Below, one piece after another: positions 1-8,472 of a DNA stretch of 60,440 nt. Under the pieces are notes generated by a model. The model was not told where the DNA came from and made no database searches. It worked only from the letters and a program-made list of their open reading frames with translations. Position numbers and translations under genes: made by a program. Numbering within the stretch: the stretch's first letter is position 1; each line of letters opens with the position of its first letter. The DNA comes from Caulobacter sp. CCH9-E1 (GTDB taxonomy: Bacteria > Pseudomonadota > Alphaproteobacteria > Caulobacterales > Caulobacteraceae). Location of the stretch: assembly GCF_001556515.1 (NCBI RefSeq), contig NZ_LSJA01000123.1, positions 1-60,440 of the forward strand, read 5' to 3'.

Positions 1-141
1 GGTGGGGGAGGGGGCGGTGCTCATGACTTCAAGCATGAGGGCGGGGGAGGCGCCGTGCGTAAGAAACCTGCGTTTTTGTGTAAGTGGCCGTGGCGTAAGG
101 GAAACGTCTGTTACTGGGCGGGGAAAGGAACGGGAATTGAT

Positions 142-262
142 CCTTCTCCCCTTGCGGGAGAAGGTGGCCCGAAGGGCCGGATGAGGGGTTGAACGGGTGC
201 ATCGGAGTGACCCCTCACCCGACCGGCTTCGCCGGCCACCCTCTCCCGCAAGGGGAGAGGGG
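142..262. repeat. Intergenic inverted repeat, family A (copy 1)
   Basis: A long imperfect inverted repeat. The outer arms are CTTCTCCCCTTGCGGGAG and its complement CTCTCCCGCAAGGGGAGAG, and inner arms GGCCCGAAGGGCC and GGCTTCGCCGGCC form their own hairpins. The same layout recurs at 50507-50667. It lies just beyond the 3' end of the beta-lactamase gene and probably acts as a terminator or REP-like element. Bases 1-141 show no gene I can support, only a small hairpin near 20-40. Confidence 0.8.
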
Positions 263-286
263 CGGCCCTGTGGATAACTTTTCCCG

Positions 287-1177
287 CTATCCTCCAAACC
301 CCGCCGCCACGACGGCCCGCGCCACGTTCGCGTGGACGGTGTTGCGGGCGTCCTCGTCGCCGCCGCGATCATGGAAGACGCCGATCAACACCGGCCCCCG
401 GCCCGGCGGCCAGGCGATGGCGACGTCGTTGGTGATGTCCTTGCCGTTGTTGCCGGTCTTGTCGCCGACGCGCCAGCCGGGCGGCAGGCCCGCGCGCAGC
501 CGTCTGTCGCCGGTCTTGTTGGCGATCAGCCAGTCGCGCAGCCGCTGGCGCGAGGCGGGGGAGAGGGCGTCGTCCAGCAGCAGCGCCTTCCAGGTCGCCA
601 CGATCGCGGACGGTGTCGTCGTGTCGCGCGGATCGTCGGGGGCTCCGCCGTTCAGCGCCGGCTCCAGCCGGTCGCTGCGGGTGGTCTGGTCGCCGATGGC
701 GCGCAGGAAGCGGGTCAGGGCCGCCGGTCCGCCGCTGGGACCGCCCAGGGCCTCGAACAAGAGGTTGGCCGCGGCGTTGTCGCTGAGCGTGATGGTCGCC
801 TCGCACAACTGGCCGATGGTCAGGCCGTCCTGGACGTGCTTCTCGACGATCGGCGAATTGCCCATCAGCACCTCGGGGCCGAAAGTCACCCGTCGATCCA
901 GCCGTTCGCGACCCTGGTCGACGCGGCGGAGAATGGCCGCCGACAGAGGCGCCTTCACCGTGCTGCACATCCGGAAGCGCTCGTCCCCGCGCCAGGCGAA
1001 ACGGCGGCCGTCTTGGGTGTCCAGCACCGCCACGCCGATCCGTCCGCCGCTAGCGCGCTCCAATTCGTTAATACGTGAGCTAAGGGCTTTCTGGTCGATG
1101 GGCGCCGCGCCGGCGACGGCGGGCAGCAGGACGGGCGCGGCCGCCAGGGCCGTGATCAGGTTTCTACGATGCAGCAT
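287..1177 (-). CDS. bla: Class A beta-lactamase
   Basis: A periplasmic serine beta-lactamase of 296 residues that hydrolyses beta-lactams through an acyl-enzyme. An N-terminal signal peptide (MLHRRN then a hydrophobic run ending near AGA at 22-24) is followed by all class A motifs: STVK with the nucleophile at Ser72 (Ambler 70), SDN at 132-134 (Ambler 130-132), the omega-loop EPALN with Glu172 (Ambler 166), and KTG at 240-242 (Ambler 234-236). The residue before the nucleophile is Cys, as in L2-type enzymes, but KTG is followed by NNG, so the Cys69-Cys238 bridge of carbapenemases is absent. The frame stays open far upstream, and the ATG at 1177 is chosen because the signal peptide starts there. 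It is divergent from an AmpR-like regulator, the classical arrangement for an inducible enzyme. Confidence 0.93.
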   Translation of the reverse strand: MLHRRNLITALAAAPVLLPAVAGAAPIDQKALSSRINELERASGGRIGVAVLDTQDGRRFAWRGDERFRMCSTVKAPLSAAILRRVDQGRERLDRRVTFGPEVLMGNSPIVEKHVQDGLTIGQLCEATITLSDNAAANLLFEALGGPSGGPAALTRFLRAIGDQTTRSDRLEPALNGGAPDDPRDTTTPSAIVATWKALLLDDALSPASRQRLRDWLIANKTGDRRLRAGLPPGWRVGDKTGNNGKDITNDVAIAWPPGRGPVLIGVFHDRGGDEDARNTVHANVARAVVAAGFGG

Positions 1178-1273
1178 GCGGGGTTCTCCTCGGGCGGGAC
1201 CCTGCCCAGGCCTGGCTTTCCGCGCAAACGACGATAGCTTGGCGCAGCCATTAGCTGAATTAGGGTCTGACCC
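1178..1273. promoter_or_regulatory. bla-ampR divergent regulatory region
   Basis: The 96-bp gap between the two start codons must hold both promoters and, by analogy with ampC/ampR systems, the AmpR operator. Around 1229-1256 there are two TAGCT elements flanking TGGCGCAGCCA, a possible LysR-type dyad. I cannot identify a canonical T-N11-A site with certainty. Confidence 0.4.
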
Positions 1274-2143
1274 GTGAGCCGCGCTCAACTGCCCCTCAAC
1301 GCCCTGCGCGCCTTCGAGGCCTCGGCCCGCCACCTGTCCTTCACCAAGGCGGCGATCGAGCTGTGCGTGACCCAGGCGGCGATCAGCCACCAGGTGAAGG
1401 GGCTGGAGGCGCGGCTCGGCGCGGCCCTGTTCCGCCGCCTGCCGCGCGGCCTGGCCCTGACCGACGAGGGGCTGGCGCTGCTGCCGTCGGTGCGTGACTC
1501 GTTCGACCGGCTGGATGGCGCCCTGGCGCGTTTCGAAGGCGGCCGGGTCACCGAGGTGCTGAGCGTCGGCGTGGTCGGCACCTTCGCGGTCGGCTGGCTG
1601 CTGCCGCGCCTGCCCGCTTTCCGCGAGGCGCATCCGTTCGTGGACCTTAGGCTCTTCACCAACAACAACCGCGCCGACCTGGCGGGGGAGGGGTTGGACT
1701 GCGCCATCCGTTTCGGCGACGGGGCCTGGCACGGCACCGAGGCCGCGCCGTTGTTCGCCGCGCCGATGAGTCCGCTCTGCGCCCCGGCGGTGGCCGAACG
1801 CCTCGCCGAGCCCCGCGACCTGTTTGGCGAGACCCTGCTGCGCAGCTACCGCGCCGCCGACTGGCCCGACTGGTTCGCGGCCGCCGGCCTGTCGCCGCCG
1901 CCGATCCGGGGGCCCGTGTTCGACAGCTCGTGGGTAATGGTCGAAGCGGCGATCCAGGGTCTTGGCGTGGCGCTGGCGCCGCCCAATATGTTTAGCCGGG
2001 ACCTCGCCCAAGGACGCGTGGTCCGGCCCTTCGACATCGAGGTCGGGGCGGGTCGCTACTGGCTCACCTGGCTGAAGTCGAAGGCGCCGGGACCGGCCCT
2101 GAAGGCCTTCCTGGCGTGGCTTTCGACGTCGGAAACGGAATAA
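1274..2143 (+). CDS. ampR: LysR-family regulator, AmpR type
   Basis: A 289-residue LysR transcription factor. The N-terminus (PLNALRAFEASARHLSF, then AAIELCVTQAAISHQVK and RLPRGLALTDEG) is nearly the textbook AmpR helix-turn-helix, followed by a LysR substrate-binding domain from about residue 90. AmpR proteins sense muropeptides (anhydro-MurNAc peptides versus UDP-MurNAc-pentapeptide) and activate the divergent beta-lactamase gene. Its position 96 bp from the bla start, in opposite orientation, fits that role. The start is GTG. The protein could also be classed as GcvA-like, since the two share this fold, but the neighbour favours AmpR. Confidence 0.9.
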   Translation: MSRAQLPLNALRAFEASARHLSFTKAAIELCVTQAAISHQVKGLEARLGAALFRRLPRGLALTDEGLALLPSVRDSFDRLDGALARFEGGRVTEVLSVGVVGTFAVGWLLPRLPAFREAHPFVDLRLFTNNNRADLAGEGLDCAIRFGDGAWHGTEAAPLFAAPMSPLCAPAVAERLAEPRDLFGETLLRSYRAADWPDWFAAAGLSPPPIRGPVFDSSWVMVEAAIQGLGVALAPPNMFSRDLAQGRVVRPFDIEVGAGRYWLTWLKSKAPGPALKAFLAWLSTSETE

Positions 2144-2194
2144 ATTTCGACGGAACCAAAGGCCGCCACCTGGGTTCGCGCGCGGTAATAATGT

Positions 2195-2216
2195 GCTTGA
2201 GAATCAATGCTCAAGC
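2195..2216 (+). terminator. Hairpin after ampR
   Basis: GCTTGAG and CTCAAGC form a perfect 7-bp stem with an 8-nt loop, 52 bp after the ampR stop. No clear U-run follows. It could instead be part of the 5' region of the downstream lipoprotein gene. Confidence 0.35.
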
Positions 2217-2310
2217 TTGGCTCGGAAGCGCCGGAATCGCGCCCATCTTTAGCCAAGTTCGGCTGTCCGTTTTGAAACAGCGAGCGTTGCAGGACGCCGC
2301 GTCACTACGG

Positions 2311-2892
2311 ATGAGACGCAAGATGATAGCAAGCACGAAGACCATGATGGTCGCCGCCGCCCTGGTGATGGGCGGCCTTACGGTCAGCGGCTGCGCGACC
2401 AAGAAGTACGTCAACACCCAGGTTGGGGCCGTCAACGAGCGGGTCAGCGCTCACGACACCCAGATCGGCGAACTGGACCAGACGGCGAAGGAAGCGCTGG
2501 ATCGCGCGACCAAGGCCGGCAAGCTGGCCGAGGGCAAGTTCCAGTACGCCCTGGTGCTCAGCGACGACTCGGTGAAGTTCCCGGTCAACGCCGCCAACCT
2601 CTCGCCGGAAGCCGAGCAGCGCCTGGGCGAATTCGCCGAGAAGCTGAAGGCCGACAACAAGAACGTCTACCTCGAGATCCAGGGTCACACCGACAACTCC
2701 GGCTCGAAGGAATACAACGACGAGCTCGGCGAAAAGCGCGCGGAGACGGTGCGCAAGTTCCTCAGCCAGCACGGCGTCGCCCTGAACCGGATGGCGACGA
2801 TCTCCTACGGCCAGGATGCTCCGGTCGCCCCGAACGAGACGCGCGAGGGCCGCGCCCAGAACCGCCGCGTCGTCGTGATGGTCCTCAGCTAG
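2311..2892 (+). CDS. OmpA-domain outer-membrane lipoprotein
   Basis: A protein of about 193 residues. It has a lipoprotein signal (MRRKMIASTKTMMVAAALVMGG) with lipobox VSGC, a short helical or coiled region (about 30-75, with KKYVNTQVGAVNERV), and a C-terminal OmpA/Pal peptidoglycan-binding domain (about 90-190). The domain shows the diagnostic IQGHTDNSGSKEYN, LGEKRAETVRKFL and AQNRRVVV. These domains anchor the outer membrane to diaminopimelate in peptidoglycan. No tolB or ybgF lies beside it, so it is a stand-alone OmpA-family lipoprotein rather than the pal of a tol operon. The frame is open from 2116, but the lipoprotein signal makes 2311 or 2323 the likely start. Confidence 0.85.
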   Translation: MRRKMIASTKTMMVAAALVMGGLTVSGCATKKYVNTQVGAVNERVSAHDTQIGELDQTAKEALDRATKAGKLAEGKFQYALVLSDDSVKFPVNAANLSPEAEQRLGEFAEKLKADNKNVYLEIQGHTDNSGSKEYNDELGEKRAETVRKFLSQHGVALNRMATISYGQDAPVAPNETREGRAQNRRVVVMVLS

Positions 2893-2907
2893 TTCCTCCC
2901 GCGTTCC

Positions 2908-2948
2908 GGACGGGCGCTTCGGTCGGCATCAAGCCGAAGCGCCCGTCC
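2908..2948 (+). terminator. Strong hairpin after the OmpA lipoprotein gene
   Basis: The arms GGACGGGCGCTTCGG (2908-2922) and CCGAAGCGCCCGTCC (2934-2948) are perfectly complementary over 15 bp with an 11-nt loop, starting 15 bp after the stop codon. There is no U-tract, so termination could be factor-dependent. The rest of the 321-bp gap to 3213 holds only the family B repeat and the promoter of the peptidase gene. Confidence 0.7.
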
Positions 2949-3104
2949 TGGGCGGACTCGCCGGCGCGGGAGTGAGCGCCGCGCCGGCGAGGATTCCGTC
3001 CTGGGACGGAATGGCCTTGGAAGCGGAGATCAATTCCCGCCTTCCTGGGCCTTGCGCCCAGGACCCATCGTTCGCCGCCGCCGATTTGCTCAGTGACTCC
3101 CAAA

Positions 3105-3155
3105 CCGCATCCGGATGCATCTGGGCCCCGGGCATTCGCCGGGGAGGTCGGGGTT
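3105..3155 (+). repeat. Intergenic repeat, family B (copy 1)
   Basis: It contains ATCTGGGCCCCGGGCATTCGCCGGGGAGGTCGG in the plus orientation, a compact hairpin around GCATTCGC. The same unit appears at 4680-4728 and, inverted, at 4596-4630. It sits upstream of the M28 peptidase gene. Confidence 0.75.
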
Positions 3156-3213
3156 TTGGGTTGTTTCTGGAGAGTAGGATCGGCAACGTTCGCGCTCTTG
3201 CTCCGGAGTCGCC

Positions 3214-4593
3214 ATGCGCCTTTCCCTCGTCCTCGCCGCCGGCCTGATGGCGGCCGGCGTCGCTCACGCCGAGACGCCAGCCCCGTCGACGGATCAACCG
3301 TTGCTGCGGACGGTGGCCGCCGATGTGGACGCCAAGGCGCTGGAGAGCACGATCCGTTCGCTGGTGGGCTTTGGCACCCGCCACACCCTGTCCGATACCC
3401 AGTCGGACAAGCGCGGCATCGGCGCGGCCCGGCGCTGGACCAAGGCCCGGTTCGAGGCGATCTCCAAGGACTGCGGCGGCTGCCTGACCGTCGAGACGCC
3501 GTCCCAGGTCGTCACCGGCCGGCGCATCCCCAAGGCGACCGAGGTGATGAACGTCCTGGCGATCCAGAAGGGGACCAGCGATCCCAGCCGGGTGATCATC
3601 ATCGCCGGCCACATCGACAGCCGCGTCTCCGACGTCATGGACTTCACCAGCGACGCGCCGGGCGCCAATGACGACGCCTCGGGCGTGGCGGCGGTGATCG
3701 AGGCCGCGCGGGTGCTGTCCAAGCACAGGTTCCCGGCCACCCTGGTCTACGCCGTCCTGTCGGGCGAGGAACAGGGGCTTTACGGCGGCAAGATCCTGGC
3801 CGACTACGCCCGCGCCAACGGCTGGAAGGTCGAGGCCGATCTCAACAACGACATCGTCGGCAACAGCCGCGGCCAGAGCGGGGTGATGAACAACACGGAG
3901 GTCCGGGTCTTTTCCGAAGGCACCAAGGCGGTCGAGACGCCCGAGCAGGCCAACGGCCGCCGCTACAATGGCGGCGAGGTCGACAGCCCTTCGCGCAACC
4001 TGGCCCGCTATCTGGACGGCCTGGCCGACAAGTACCTGACCAACTTTGACGTGGTGATGGTCTATCGCACCGACCGCTATGGCCGGGGCGGCGACCAGGT
4101 CCCGCTGCTGGAGGCCGGCTATCCGGCCGTGCGCGTCACCGAGGCCGTGGAGAACTACGACCGCCAGCACCAGGACCTGCGAACCGAGAAGGGCAGGGTC
4201 TATGGCGACACGATCGAGGGCGTGGACTTTTCCTATCTGGCCCAGGTCGCGCGGCTGAACGTGGTGGCGATGGCCAGCCTCGCCTCGGCCCCGCCGCCGC
4301 CGTCGGGCGTCAAGATTGAGGGCGCGGTCAGCCCCGACACCAAGGTCGCGTGGGCCCCGACGCCCGGCGCGGCCGGCCACCGCGTCTGGTGGCGCGTGAC
4401 CACCGACCCGACCTGGAGCCTGAACCGCTGGGTCCCGGGCCCGGCCGCGACCGCGACCCTGAAGGACGTGGTGATCGACGACTACTTCTTCGGCGTCTCG
4501 TCGGTCACCGCCGACGGCTGGGAAAGCCCGATCGTCTTCCCCGGACCAGCGGGCAGCTTCGAGAGCGTGGTCCCGACGGCGGCCCCCAAATAA
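3214..4593 (+). CDS. Secreted M28-family zinc aminopeptidase
   Basis: A 459-residue protein with a Sec signal peptide (MRLSLVLAAGLMAAGVAHA). The M28 metal-binding set is in order: GHIDS (His ligand), GANDDASG (bridging Asp), SGEEQGLYG (catalytic Glu and Glu ligand), NNDIVGN (Asp ligand) and a late His in RQHQDLRTEKG. M28 enzymes use two zinc ions to release N-terminal amino acids from peptides. The catalytic domain spans about 95-350. A C-terminal part of about 100 residues (GVKIEGAVSPDTKVAWAPT onward) looks like a fibronectin-III or similar beta domain. It is probably periplasmic or extracellular and scavenges peptides. Its own promoter is likely, since strong hairpins isolate it on both sides. 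Confidence 0.9.
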   Translation: MRLSLVLAAGLMAAGVAHAETPAPSTDQPLLRTVAADVDAKALESTIRSLVGFGTRHTLSDTQSDKRGIGAARRWTKARFEAISKDCGGCLTVETPSQVVTGRRIPKATEVMNVLAIQKGTSDPSRVIIIAGHIDSRVSDVMDFTSDAPGANDDASGVAAVIEAARVLSKHRFPATLVYAVLSGEEQGLYGGKILADYARANGWKVEADLNNDIVGNSRGQSGVMNNTEVRVFSEGTKAVETPEQANGRRYNGGEVDSPSRNLARYLDGLADKYLTNFDVVMVYRTDRYGRGGDQVPLLEAGYPAVRVTEAVENYDRQHQDLRTEKGRVYGDTIEGVDFSYLAQVARLNVVAMASLASAPPPPSGVKIEGAVSPDTKVAWAPTPGAAGHRVWWRVTTDPTWSLNRWVPGPAATATLKDVVIDDYFFGVSSVTADGWESPIVFPGPAGSFESVVPTAAPK

Positions 4594-4595
4594 TC

Positions 4596-4630
4596 CGACT
4601 TCCCCGGCGAATGCCGGGGTCCAGATCGAA
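4596..4630 (-). repeat. Intergenic repeat, family B (copy 2, inverted)
   Basis: CCCCGGCGAATGCCGGGG followed by TCCAGAT is the reverse complement of the unit at 4680-4728. The two copies face each other between two convergent genes and could pair into a long stem that acts as a bidirectional terminator. Confidence 0.75.
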
Positions 4631-4679
4631 ACCCATTGAGCTTGCGCACCTTGCGAGGCCCGAGGGCGCGATCGCCCAA

Positions 4680-4728
4680 ACCTTTCCGGATGAATCTGGG
4701 CCCCGGCGTTCGCCGGGGAGGTCGGGGT
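4680..4728 (+). repeat. Intergenic repeat, family B (copy 3)
   Basis: TCCGGATGAATCTGGGCCCCGGCGTTCGCCGGGGAGGTCGG matches copy 1 in orientation and sequence apart from a few bases. It ends only 6 bp before the stop codon of the convergent acetyltransferase gene. Confidence 0.75.
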
Positions 4729-4734
4729 GATGGG

Positions 4735-5004
4735 CTAAGCGATCAGGTCCGGATCGTTCCGCTTCAGCCAGGCCGCCGCGTAGGAGCACAGCGGGGTGAT
4801 CCGCATGCCCTCGGCGCGCGCGGTCTCGGCGACCTTGGTCATCAGCCGGCCGGCGGCGCCCGCGCCGCGCAGGGCGGGGTCGGCCTCGACGTGCGGGATG
4901 ACCAGCCTATGCCCCGAACGCTGGTAGTCGGCGAAGGCCAGCAGGCCGTCGACCTCCAGCTCGTAGCGGCTGAGTTCGGGGTTGTGGCGGAAGATGTCGG
5001 TCAT
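4735..5004 (-). CDS. Small GNAT-type N-acetyltransferase
   Basis: An 89-residue protein starting MTDIFRHNPELSRYELEVDG, of the short YidJ/GCN5-related class. These hold only the acetyl-CoA-binding core. The hallmark region is HRLVIPHVEADPALRGAGAAGRLM, where the R-G-x-G-x-A acetyl-CoA pyrophosphate loop is visible, followed by PLCSYAAAWLKRNDP, typical of the family's C-terminus. The substrate is unknown. The reading frame extends upstream into an inverted repeat, and the ATG at 5004 is chosen because similarity begins there. Confidence 0.8.
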   Translation of the reverse strand: MTDIFRHNPELSRYELEVDGLLAFADYQRSGHRLVIPHVEADPALRGAGAAGRLMTKVAETARAEGMRITPLCSYAAAWLKRNDPDLIA

Positions 5005-5023
5005 GAGGCTTCCAACGCTTGAT

Positions 5024-5137
5024 CCTCCCCCGCGTTGCGGGGGAGGTGGCCCAGAGGGCCGGAGGGGGCGAACTGGAGGTCGGCCGAGCTGGCCCCCTCC
5101 GGCCCTCTGGGCCACCTCCCCCGCGACGCGGGGGAGG
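5024..5137. repeat. Intergenic inverted repeat, family C (copy 1)
   Basis: The arms CCTCCCCCGCGTTGCGGGGGAGG and CCTCCCCCGCGACGCGGGGGAGG flank GGCCCAGAGGGCCGGAGGGGG and its complement. The whole block can fold into a long stem of over 40 bp. Related copies lie at 27223-27335 and 36520-36632. It sits between dapD and the acetyltransferase gene, 14 bp from the dapD stop. Confidence 0.85.
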
Positions 5138-5150
5138 AACTAAGCCGCTA

Positions 5151-5996
5151 TCAATCCCGCAGCAGGTCGTTGATGCTGGTCTTCGACCGCGTCTGCGCGT
5201 CCACCGTCTTGACGATCACCGCGCAGTAGAGGCTGGGGCCGCCGTTCGGGTCGGGCAGCCCGCCCGGGACCACGACGCTGTAGGGTGGGACCTTGCCGAT
5301 GTGGACCTGGCCGGTCTTGCGGTCGACGATCTTGGTCGAGGCGCTGATGAACACGCCCATCGACAGCACGCTCCCCTCGCCGACGACCACGCCCTCGACG
5401 ACTTCCGAGCGGGCGCCGATGAAGCAGTTGTCCTCGATGATGGTCGGGTTGGCCTGCAGGGGCTCCAGCACGCCGCCGATGCCGACGCCGCCCGACAGGT
5501 GCACGTTCTTGCCGATCTGGGCGCACGAGCCGACCGTGACCCAGGTGTCGACCATCGTGCCTTCGTCGACATAGCCGCCGATGTTCACGAACGAGGGCAT
5601 CAGGATCACGTTCTTGCCGATATGGGCGCCGCGGCGGACGATGGCGCCGGGCACGGCGCGGAAGCCGCCGGCCTCGAACTGCGGCGCGTCCCAGCCGTCG
5701 AACTTGTTCGGCACCTTGTCCCACCAGGGACCGACGCCGCCGCCCAGCGTCCCGGCGCGCATCACGGTGTTGGGGTTCAGGCGGAACGACAGCAGCACGG
5801 CCTTCTTCAGCCACTGGTGCGTGACCCACTCGCCGTCGATCTTTTCCGAGACGCGCGCCTTGCCGCTGTCGAGCAGCAGCAGGGCTTCGTCGACGGCGGT
5901 GCGGACCGGACCGGTGGTGGCGGCCGAGACGTCGGCGCGGGCTTCCCAGGCGGCTTCGATCTCGGTTTGCAGATCGGCGAGGCTGACGGCGGTCAT
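5151..5996 (-). CDS. dapD: 2,3,4,5-tetrahydropyridine-2,6-dicarboxylate N-succinyltransferase
   Basis: A 281-residue enzyme that transfers succinyl from succinyl-CoA to tetrahydrodipicolinate in the succinylase branch of lysine and diaminopimelate synthesis. After an N-terminal helical domain (about 1-100, with [10 protein letters not shown] and [12 protein letters not shown]) comes a left-handed beta-helix of hexapeptide repeats ([24 protein letters not shown], then [16 protein letters not shown]), normal for DapD. The length matches the family. The start ATG overlaps the stop of the upstream HAD phosphatase gene (ATGA), so this is the third gene of an argB-HAD-dapD operon linking arginine and lysine biosynthesis. 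Confidence 0.96.
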   Translation of the reverse strand: MTAVSLADLQTEIEAAWEARADVSAATTGPVRTAVDEALLLLDSGKARVSEKIDGEWVTHQWLKKAVLLSFRLNPNTVMRAGTLGGGVGPWWDKVPNKFDGWDAPQFEAGGFRAVPGAIVRRGAHIGKNVILMPSFVNIGGYVDEGTMVDTWVTVGSCAQIGKNVHLSGGVGIGGVLEPLQANPTIIEDNCFIGARSEVVEGVVVGEGSVLSMGVFISASTKIVDRKTGQVHIGKVPPYSVVVPGGLPDPNGGPSLYCAVIVKTVDAQTRSKTSINDLLRD

Positions 5997-6658
5997 GCGG
6001 GATTTCCTTGCAGGCGGGCCGAGCTCAGGAACTCGGCGAGGTCGGGAGTGCGGAAATGGACGTGTTCCGAGGTCGAGGCGGCCGCGTGCGGGCCGACCAG
6101 CACCGTGGTCATGCCCAGGCGGGAGGCCGGCACGAGGTTCTTCTCGCTGTCCTCGAAGAAGGCGGTCATCGGCGGGTCGATGGCGTGCAGCTTGGTGATC
6201 TTGTCGAAGGTCGCCAGGGCGGGTTTCGGCACGTAGTCCGCCGTCTCGATCGCGAAGACCTCGGAGAACAGATCGCGCAGCTCCAGGTGCGTCAGCACCC
6301 GCTCGGCGTGGCCCAGCGAGCCGTTGGTGAAGATCAGCCGGCGGCCCGGCAGGCGGGCGATCGCCGCGCGCAGGGCCGGGTTCGGCGTCAGCCGGTCCAG
6401 CTCGACGTCGTGGACCTCGTCCAGGAAGCGCTTGGGCTCCAGGCCATGGTTGATCATCAGCCCGGCCAGGGTGGTGCCGTGCTCGGTGAAGTAGCTGTGC
6501 TGCAACGCCCGGGCCTCGTCGCGGGGCAGACCGGTCTCGCGCTGGACGAAGTCGGTCATCTTGGCCTCGATCAGCCCCATGAACTCGCTTTCCAGCGGGT
6601 ACAGGGTGTTGTCGAGGTCGAAGAGCCAGGTGTCGACGTGGGTGAGGTCGGCGCTCAT
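5993..6658 (-). CDS. HAD-family pyrimidine 5'-nucleotidase
   Basis: A 221-residue cytosolic haloacid-dehalogenase phosphatase. Motif I is DLDNTLY (residues 14-20) with the nucleophilic Asp and acid-base Asp, motif II is IFTNGS, the motif III lysine lies in VPKPAL, and motif IV acids lie in FFEDSEKN. The helical cap between motifs I and II, together with the sequence, fits the SDT1-like pyrimidine 5'-nucleotidase subgroup. It overlaps argB by 4 bp upstream and dapD by 4 bp downstream, so it is translationally coupled to both. Its link to amino acid synthesis is positional only, and the physiological substrate is not shown. Confidence 0.88.
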   Translation of the reverse strand: MSADLTHVDTWLFDLDNTLYPLESEFMGLIEAKMTDFVQRETGLPRDEARALQHSYFTEHGTTLAGLMINHGLEPKRFLDEVHDVELDRLTPNPALRAAIARLPGRRLIFTNGSLGHAERVLTHLELRDLFSEVFAIETADYVPKPALATFDKITKLHAIDPPMTAFFEDSEKNLVPASRLGMTTVLVGPHAAASTSEHVHFRTPDLAEFLSSARLQGNPA

Positions 6659-7632
6659 TTCGAGATGAGCGTGCCCGCGCCGTGTTCGCTGAACAGCTCG
6701 ACCAGCATGGCGTGGGGACGCCGGCCATCCAGGATGACCACGGCCTCGACGCCCGACTCCACGGCGTGGATGGCGTTCTCCAGCTTCGGGATCATGCCGC
6801 CGGTGGCGACGCCCGTGGCGATCAGCGCGCGGGCCTCCTCGATCGTCATCTGGCGGATCAGTTCGCCGTTGGCGTCGAGCACGCCCTTGATGTCGGTCAG
6901 CATCAGCATCCGCTTGGCCTTCAGCGCGCCCGCCAGGGCGCCGGCCACGGTGTCGGCGTTGATGTTGAAGGTCTCGCCCGCCTCGGAGACGCCGATCGGG
7001 GCGATCACCGGGATGTAGTCGGTCTCGGAGGTCAGCAGGGCCTGGATGATGTGCGGGTCGATCTTGGTCGGTTCGCCCACGAAGCCCAGGTCCACGACCT
7101 GCTCGATATTGCTGTCCGGGTCCTTCTTGGTGCGGGTCACCTTCTCGGCGGTGATCAGGCGGGCGTCCTTGCCCGACAGGCCCACGCCGCGCACGTCGGC
7201 CTCGGCGCCGGCCTGGGTGATCCAGTTGGCGATTTCCTTGTTGATCGCCCCCGACAGGACCATCTCGGCCACTTCCATGGTGGCTTCGTCGGTGACGCGC
7301 AGGCCGTCGACGAAGGTCGACTTGACGCCGGCCTTGTCGAGCATGCGGCTGATCTGCGGGCCGCCGCCGTGGACGACCACCGGGTGCACGCCCAAGAGCT
7401 TCAGCAGCACGGCGTCGGCGGCGAAGACCTTGGCCACCTCTTCCTGGCCCATGGCGTGGCCGCCGTATTTGATCACCACCGTCTCGCGGTCGTAGATCTG
7501 GATGTAGGGCAGGGCTTCGGCCAGGGTCTTGGCGGTGGCCCAGCCGGCTTCCTCGGCGGCGTCGGTCAAGGCGGCTTGTCCTCGAAGGGAAATTAGGCGC
7601 GCCTCGATAGCGGACCCCGCCCCCCCTGTCAT
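6655..7632 (-). CDS. argB: Acetylglutamate kinase
   Basis: A 325-residue amino-acid-kinase-fold enzyme that phosphorylates N-acetylglutamate in arginine synthesis. Visible motifs are VIKYGGHAM (ATP phosphate binding), VVHGGGPQI (substrate glycine loop), GLSGKDARL, and the ATP-site stretch [10 protein letters not shown] with catalytic Lys. The N-terminal helix [12 protein letters not shown] is typical of arginine-sensitive hexameric ArgB, so feedback inhibition is likely. The ATG at 7632 is preferred over a TTG at 7635. The N-terminus is about 20 residues longer than in many homologues, so a start further inside is possible. It is the first gene of the argB-HAD-dapD operon. Confidence 0.95.
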   Translation of the reverse strand: MTGGAGSAIEARLISLRGQAALTDAAEEAGWATAKTLAEALPYIQIYDRETVVIKYGGHAMGQEEVAKVFAADAVLLKLLGVHPVVVHGGGPQISRMLDKAGVKSTFVDGLRVTDEATMEVAEMVLSGAINKEIANWITQAGAEADVRGVGLSGKDARLITAEKVTRTKKDPDSNIEQVVDLGFVGEPTKIDPHIIQALLTSETDYIPVIAPIGVSEAGETFNINADTVAGALAGALKAKRMLMLTDIKGVLDANGELIRQMTIEEARALIATGVATGGMIPKLENAIHAVESGVEAVVILDGRRPHAMLVELFSEHGAGTLISK

Positions 7633-7645
7633 CAAAAACGCTGAG

Positions 7646-7918
7646 TTAGCCGCGCCGCTCGAACCGCCACTTCATCAGCAACACCGCGCCCGACATCAGC
7701 AGGCAGGCGATGTTGGACGCGATCACCGGCCAGGCCCGGATCATGATCCCGTAGGCGATCCAGCAGGCGAAGCCGGTGACGGTGACGACATAGGTCCGCA
7801 AGGACACGGCCGAGGCGTCCTTTTCCTTCCAGATCTTCAGGATCTGGGGCGCGAAACTGGTGATCGACAGCAGCGCCGCGATCGTCCCGATGGTCGCGGC
7901 GACGGGCGTGACGGCCAT
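7646..7918 (-). CDS. SemiSWEET-type sugar transporter
   Basis: A 90-residue, three-helix membrane protein of the MtN3/PQ-loop family. Helix 1 carries the proline-glutamine motif in [15 protein letters not shown]. Helices 2 and 3 follow ([18 protein letters not shown] and [20 protein letters not shown]). Bacterial SemiSWEETs dimerise to form a facilitative sugar channel. The gene starts directly at the stop codon of lovR (TAG then ATG, no gap), so it is cotranscribed with lovR. Whether sugar transport is linked to light or general stress signalling is open. Confidence 0.88.
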   Translation of the reverse strand: MAVTPVAATIGTIAALLSITSFAPQILKIWKEKDASAVSLRTYVVTVTGFACWIAYGIMIRAWPVIASNIACLLMSGAVLLMKWRFERRG

Positions 7919-8386
7919 CTAGGCGGTCTGGGCCAAGGTCTGGTCCAGGCCCCACAGGTCGGCGTAGGCCGGCGCCAGGGTCAAGCCCACCGGCGTCGGG
8001 CCCGGCGCGTGGCCCTCGCGCAGGCAGTGGGCCAGGTAGGACAGGGCGGTTTTCACGCCATGCTCGGAATAGGGCTTGCCGATCACGCCGCAGGCGCCGG
8101 CGAAATCCTCGGGCAGCCGCTTGACGTTGGCGGTCATGAACAGCGCCACGCCGCCGCAGTCTTGCGAGATCTTGCGGGCGACATCGACGCCGGTCGGGCC
8201 GTCGCTGAGGTGGACGTCGACCAGGGCGAGGTCCGGATGCAGTTGCTGGGCGAGGGCCACGGCCTCGTCCGAGCTCATGGCCAAGCCGAGCGGATGGCAG
8301 CCGACCTCTTCGATCAGGTGCTCCAGCTCGATGGCCAGCAGCATCTCATCCTCGACGATCAGTACCTCGAGCGCTCGACCGCTCAT
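7919..8386 (-). CDS. lovR: Single-domain response regulator, LovR type
   Basis: A 155-residue receiver protein without an output domain. It shows the acidic pocket VEDEM at 11-15, the phospho-acceptor Asp57 in LVDVHL, the switch Thr in FMTAN and the conserved Lys in IGKPYS. In Caulobacter, LovR acts with the adjacent photosensory kinase LovK and counters LovK effects on adhesion and the general stress response. Here lovR lies 135 bp downstream of lovK on the same strand, separated by two strong hairpins. The ATG at 8386, with AAGG eight bases upstream, is chosen over a GTG at 8407 whose ribosome site would lie inside a hairpin. Confidence 0.88.
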   Translation of the reverse strand: MSGRALEVLIVEDEMLLAIELEHLIEEVGCHPLGLAMSSDEAVALAQQLHPDLALVDVHLSDGPTGVDVARKISQDCGGVALFMTANVKRLPEDFAGACGVIGKPYSEHGVKTALSYLAHCLREGHAPGPTPVGLTLAPAYADLWGLDQTLAQTA

Positions 8387-8410
8387 ACCCAAAGCCTTGT
8401 CCTTCACTCT

Positions 8411-8460
8411 AGAGCCTGTCTGGTTTAGATGGTTCCATCTAAACCAGATAAACAGGCTCT
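8411..8460. repeat. Perfect-arm hairpin between lovK and lovR
   Basis: The arms AGAGCCTGT and ACAGGCTCT enclose CTGGTTTAGATGG and CCATCTAAACCAG, so nearly the whole 50-bp block pairs with itself. On the lovK transcript it could stop or slow transcription into lovR, making the pair differentially expressed. Confidence 0.75.
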
Positions 8461-8472
8461 AATTCAAACACT

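Noticed and set aside
2..184. A 60-codon ORF at the window start
   Set aside because: It runs into a family A inverted repeat, has no ribosome site and no recognisable sequence.
287..1177. Carbapenemase identity for the beta-lactamase, based on Cys before the nucleophile
   Set aside because: The partner Cys after KTG is missing (KTGNNG), so the KPC-like disulfide cannot form. Cys at this site also occurs in L2-type enzymes.
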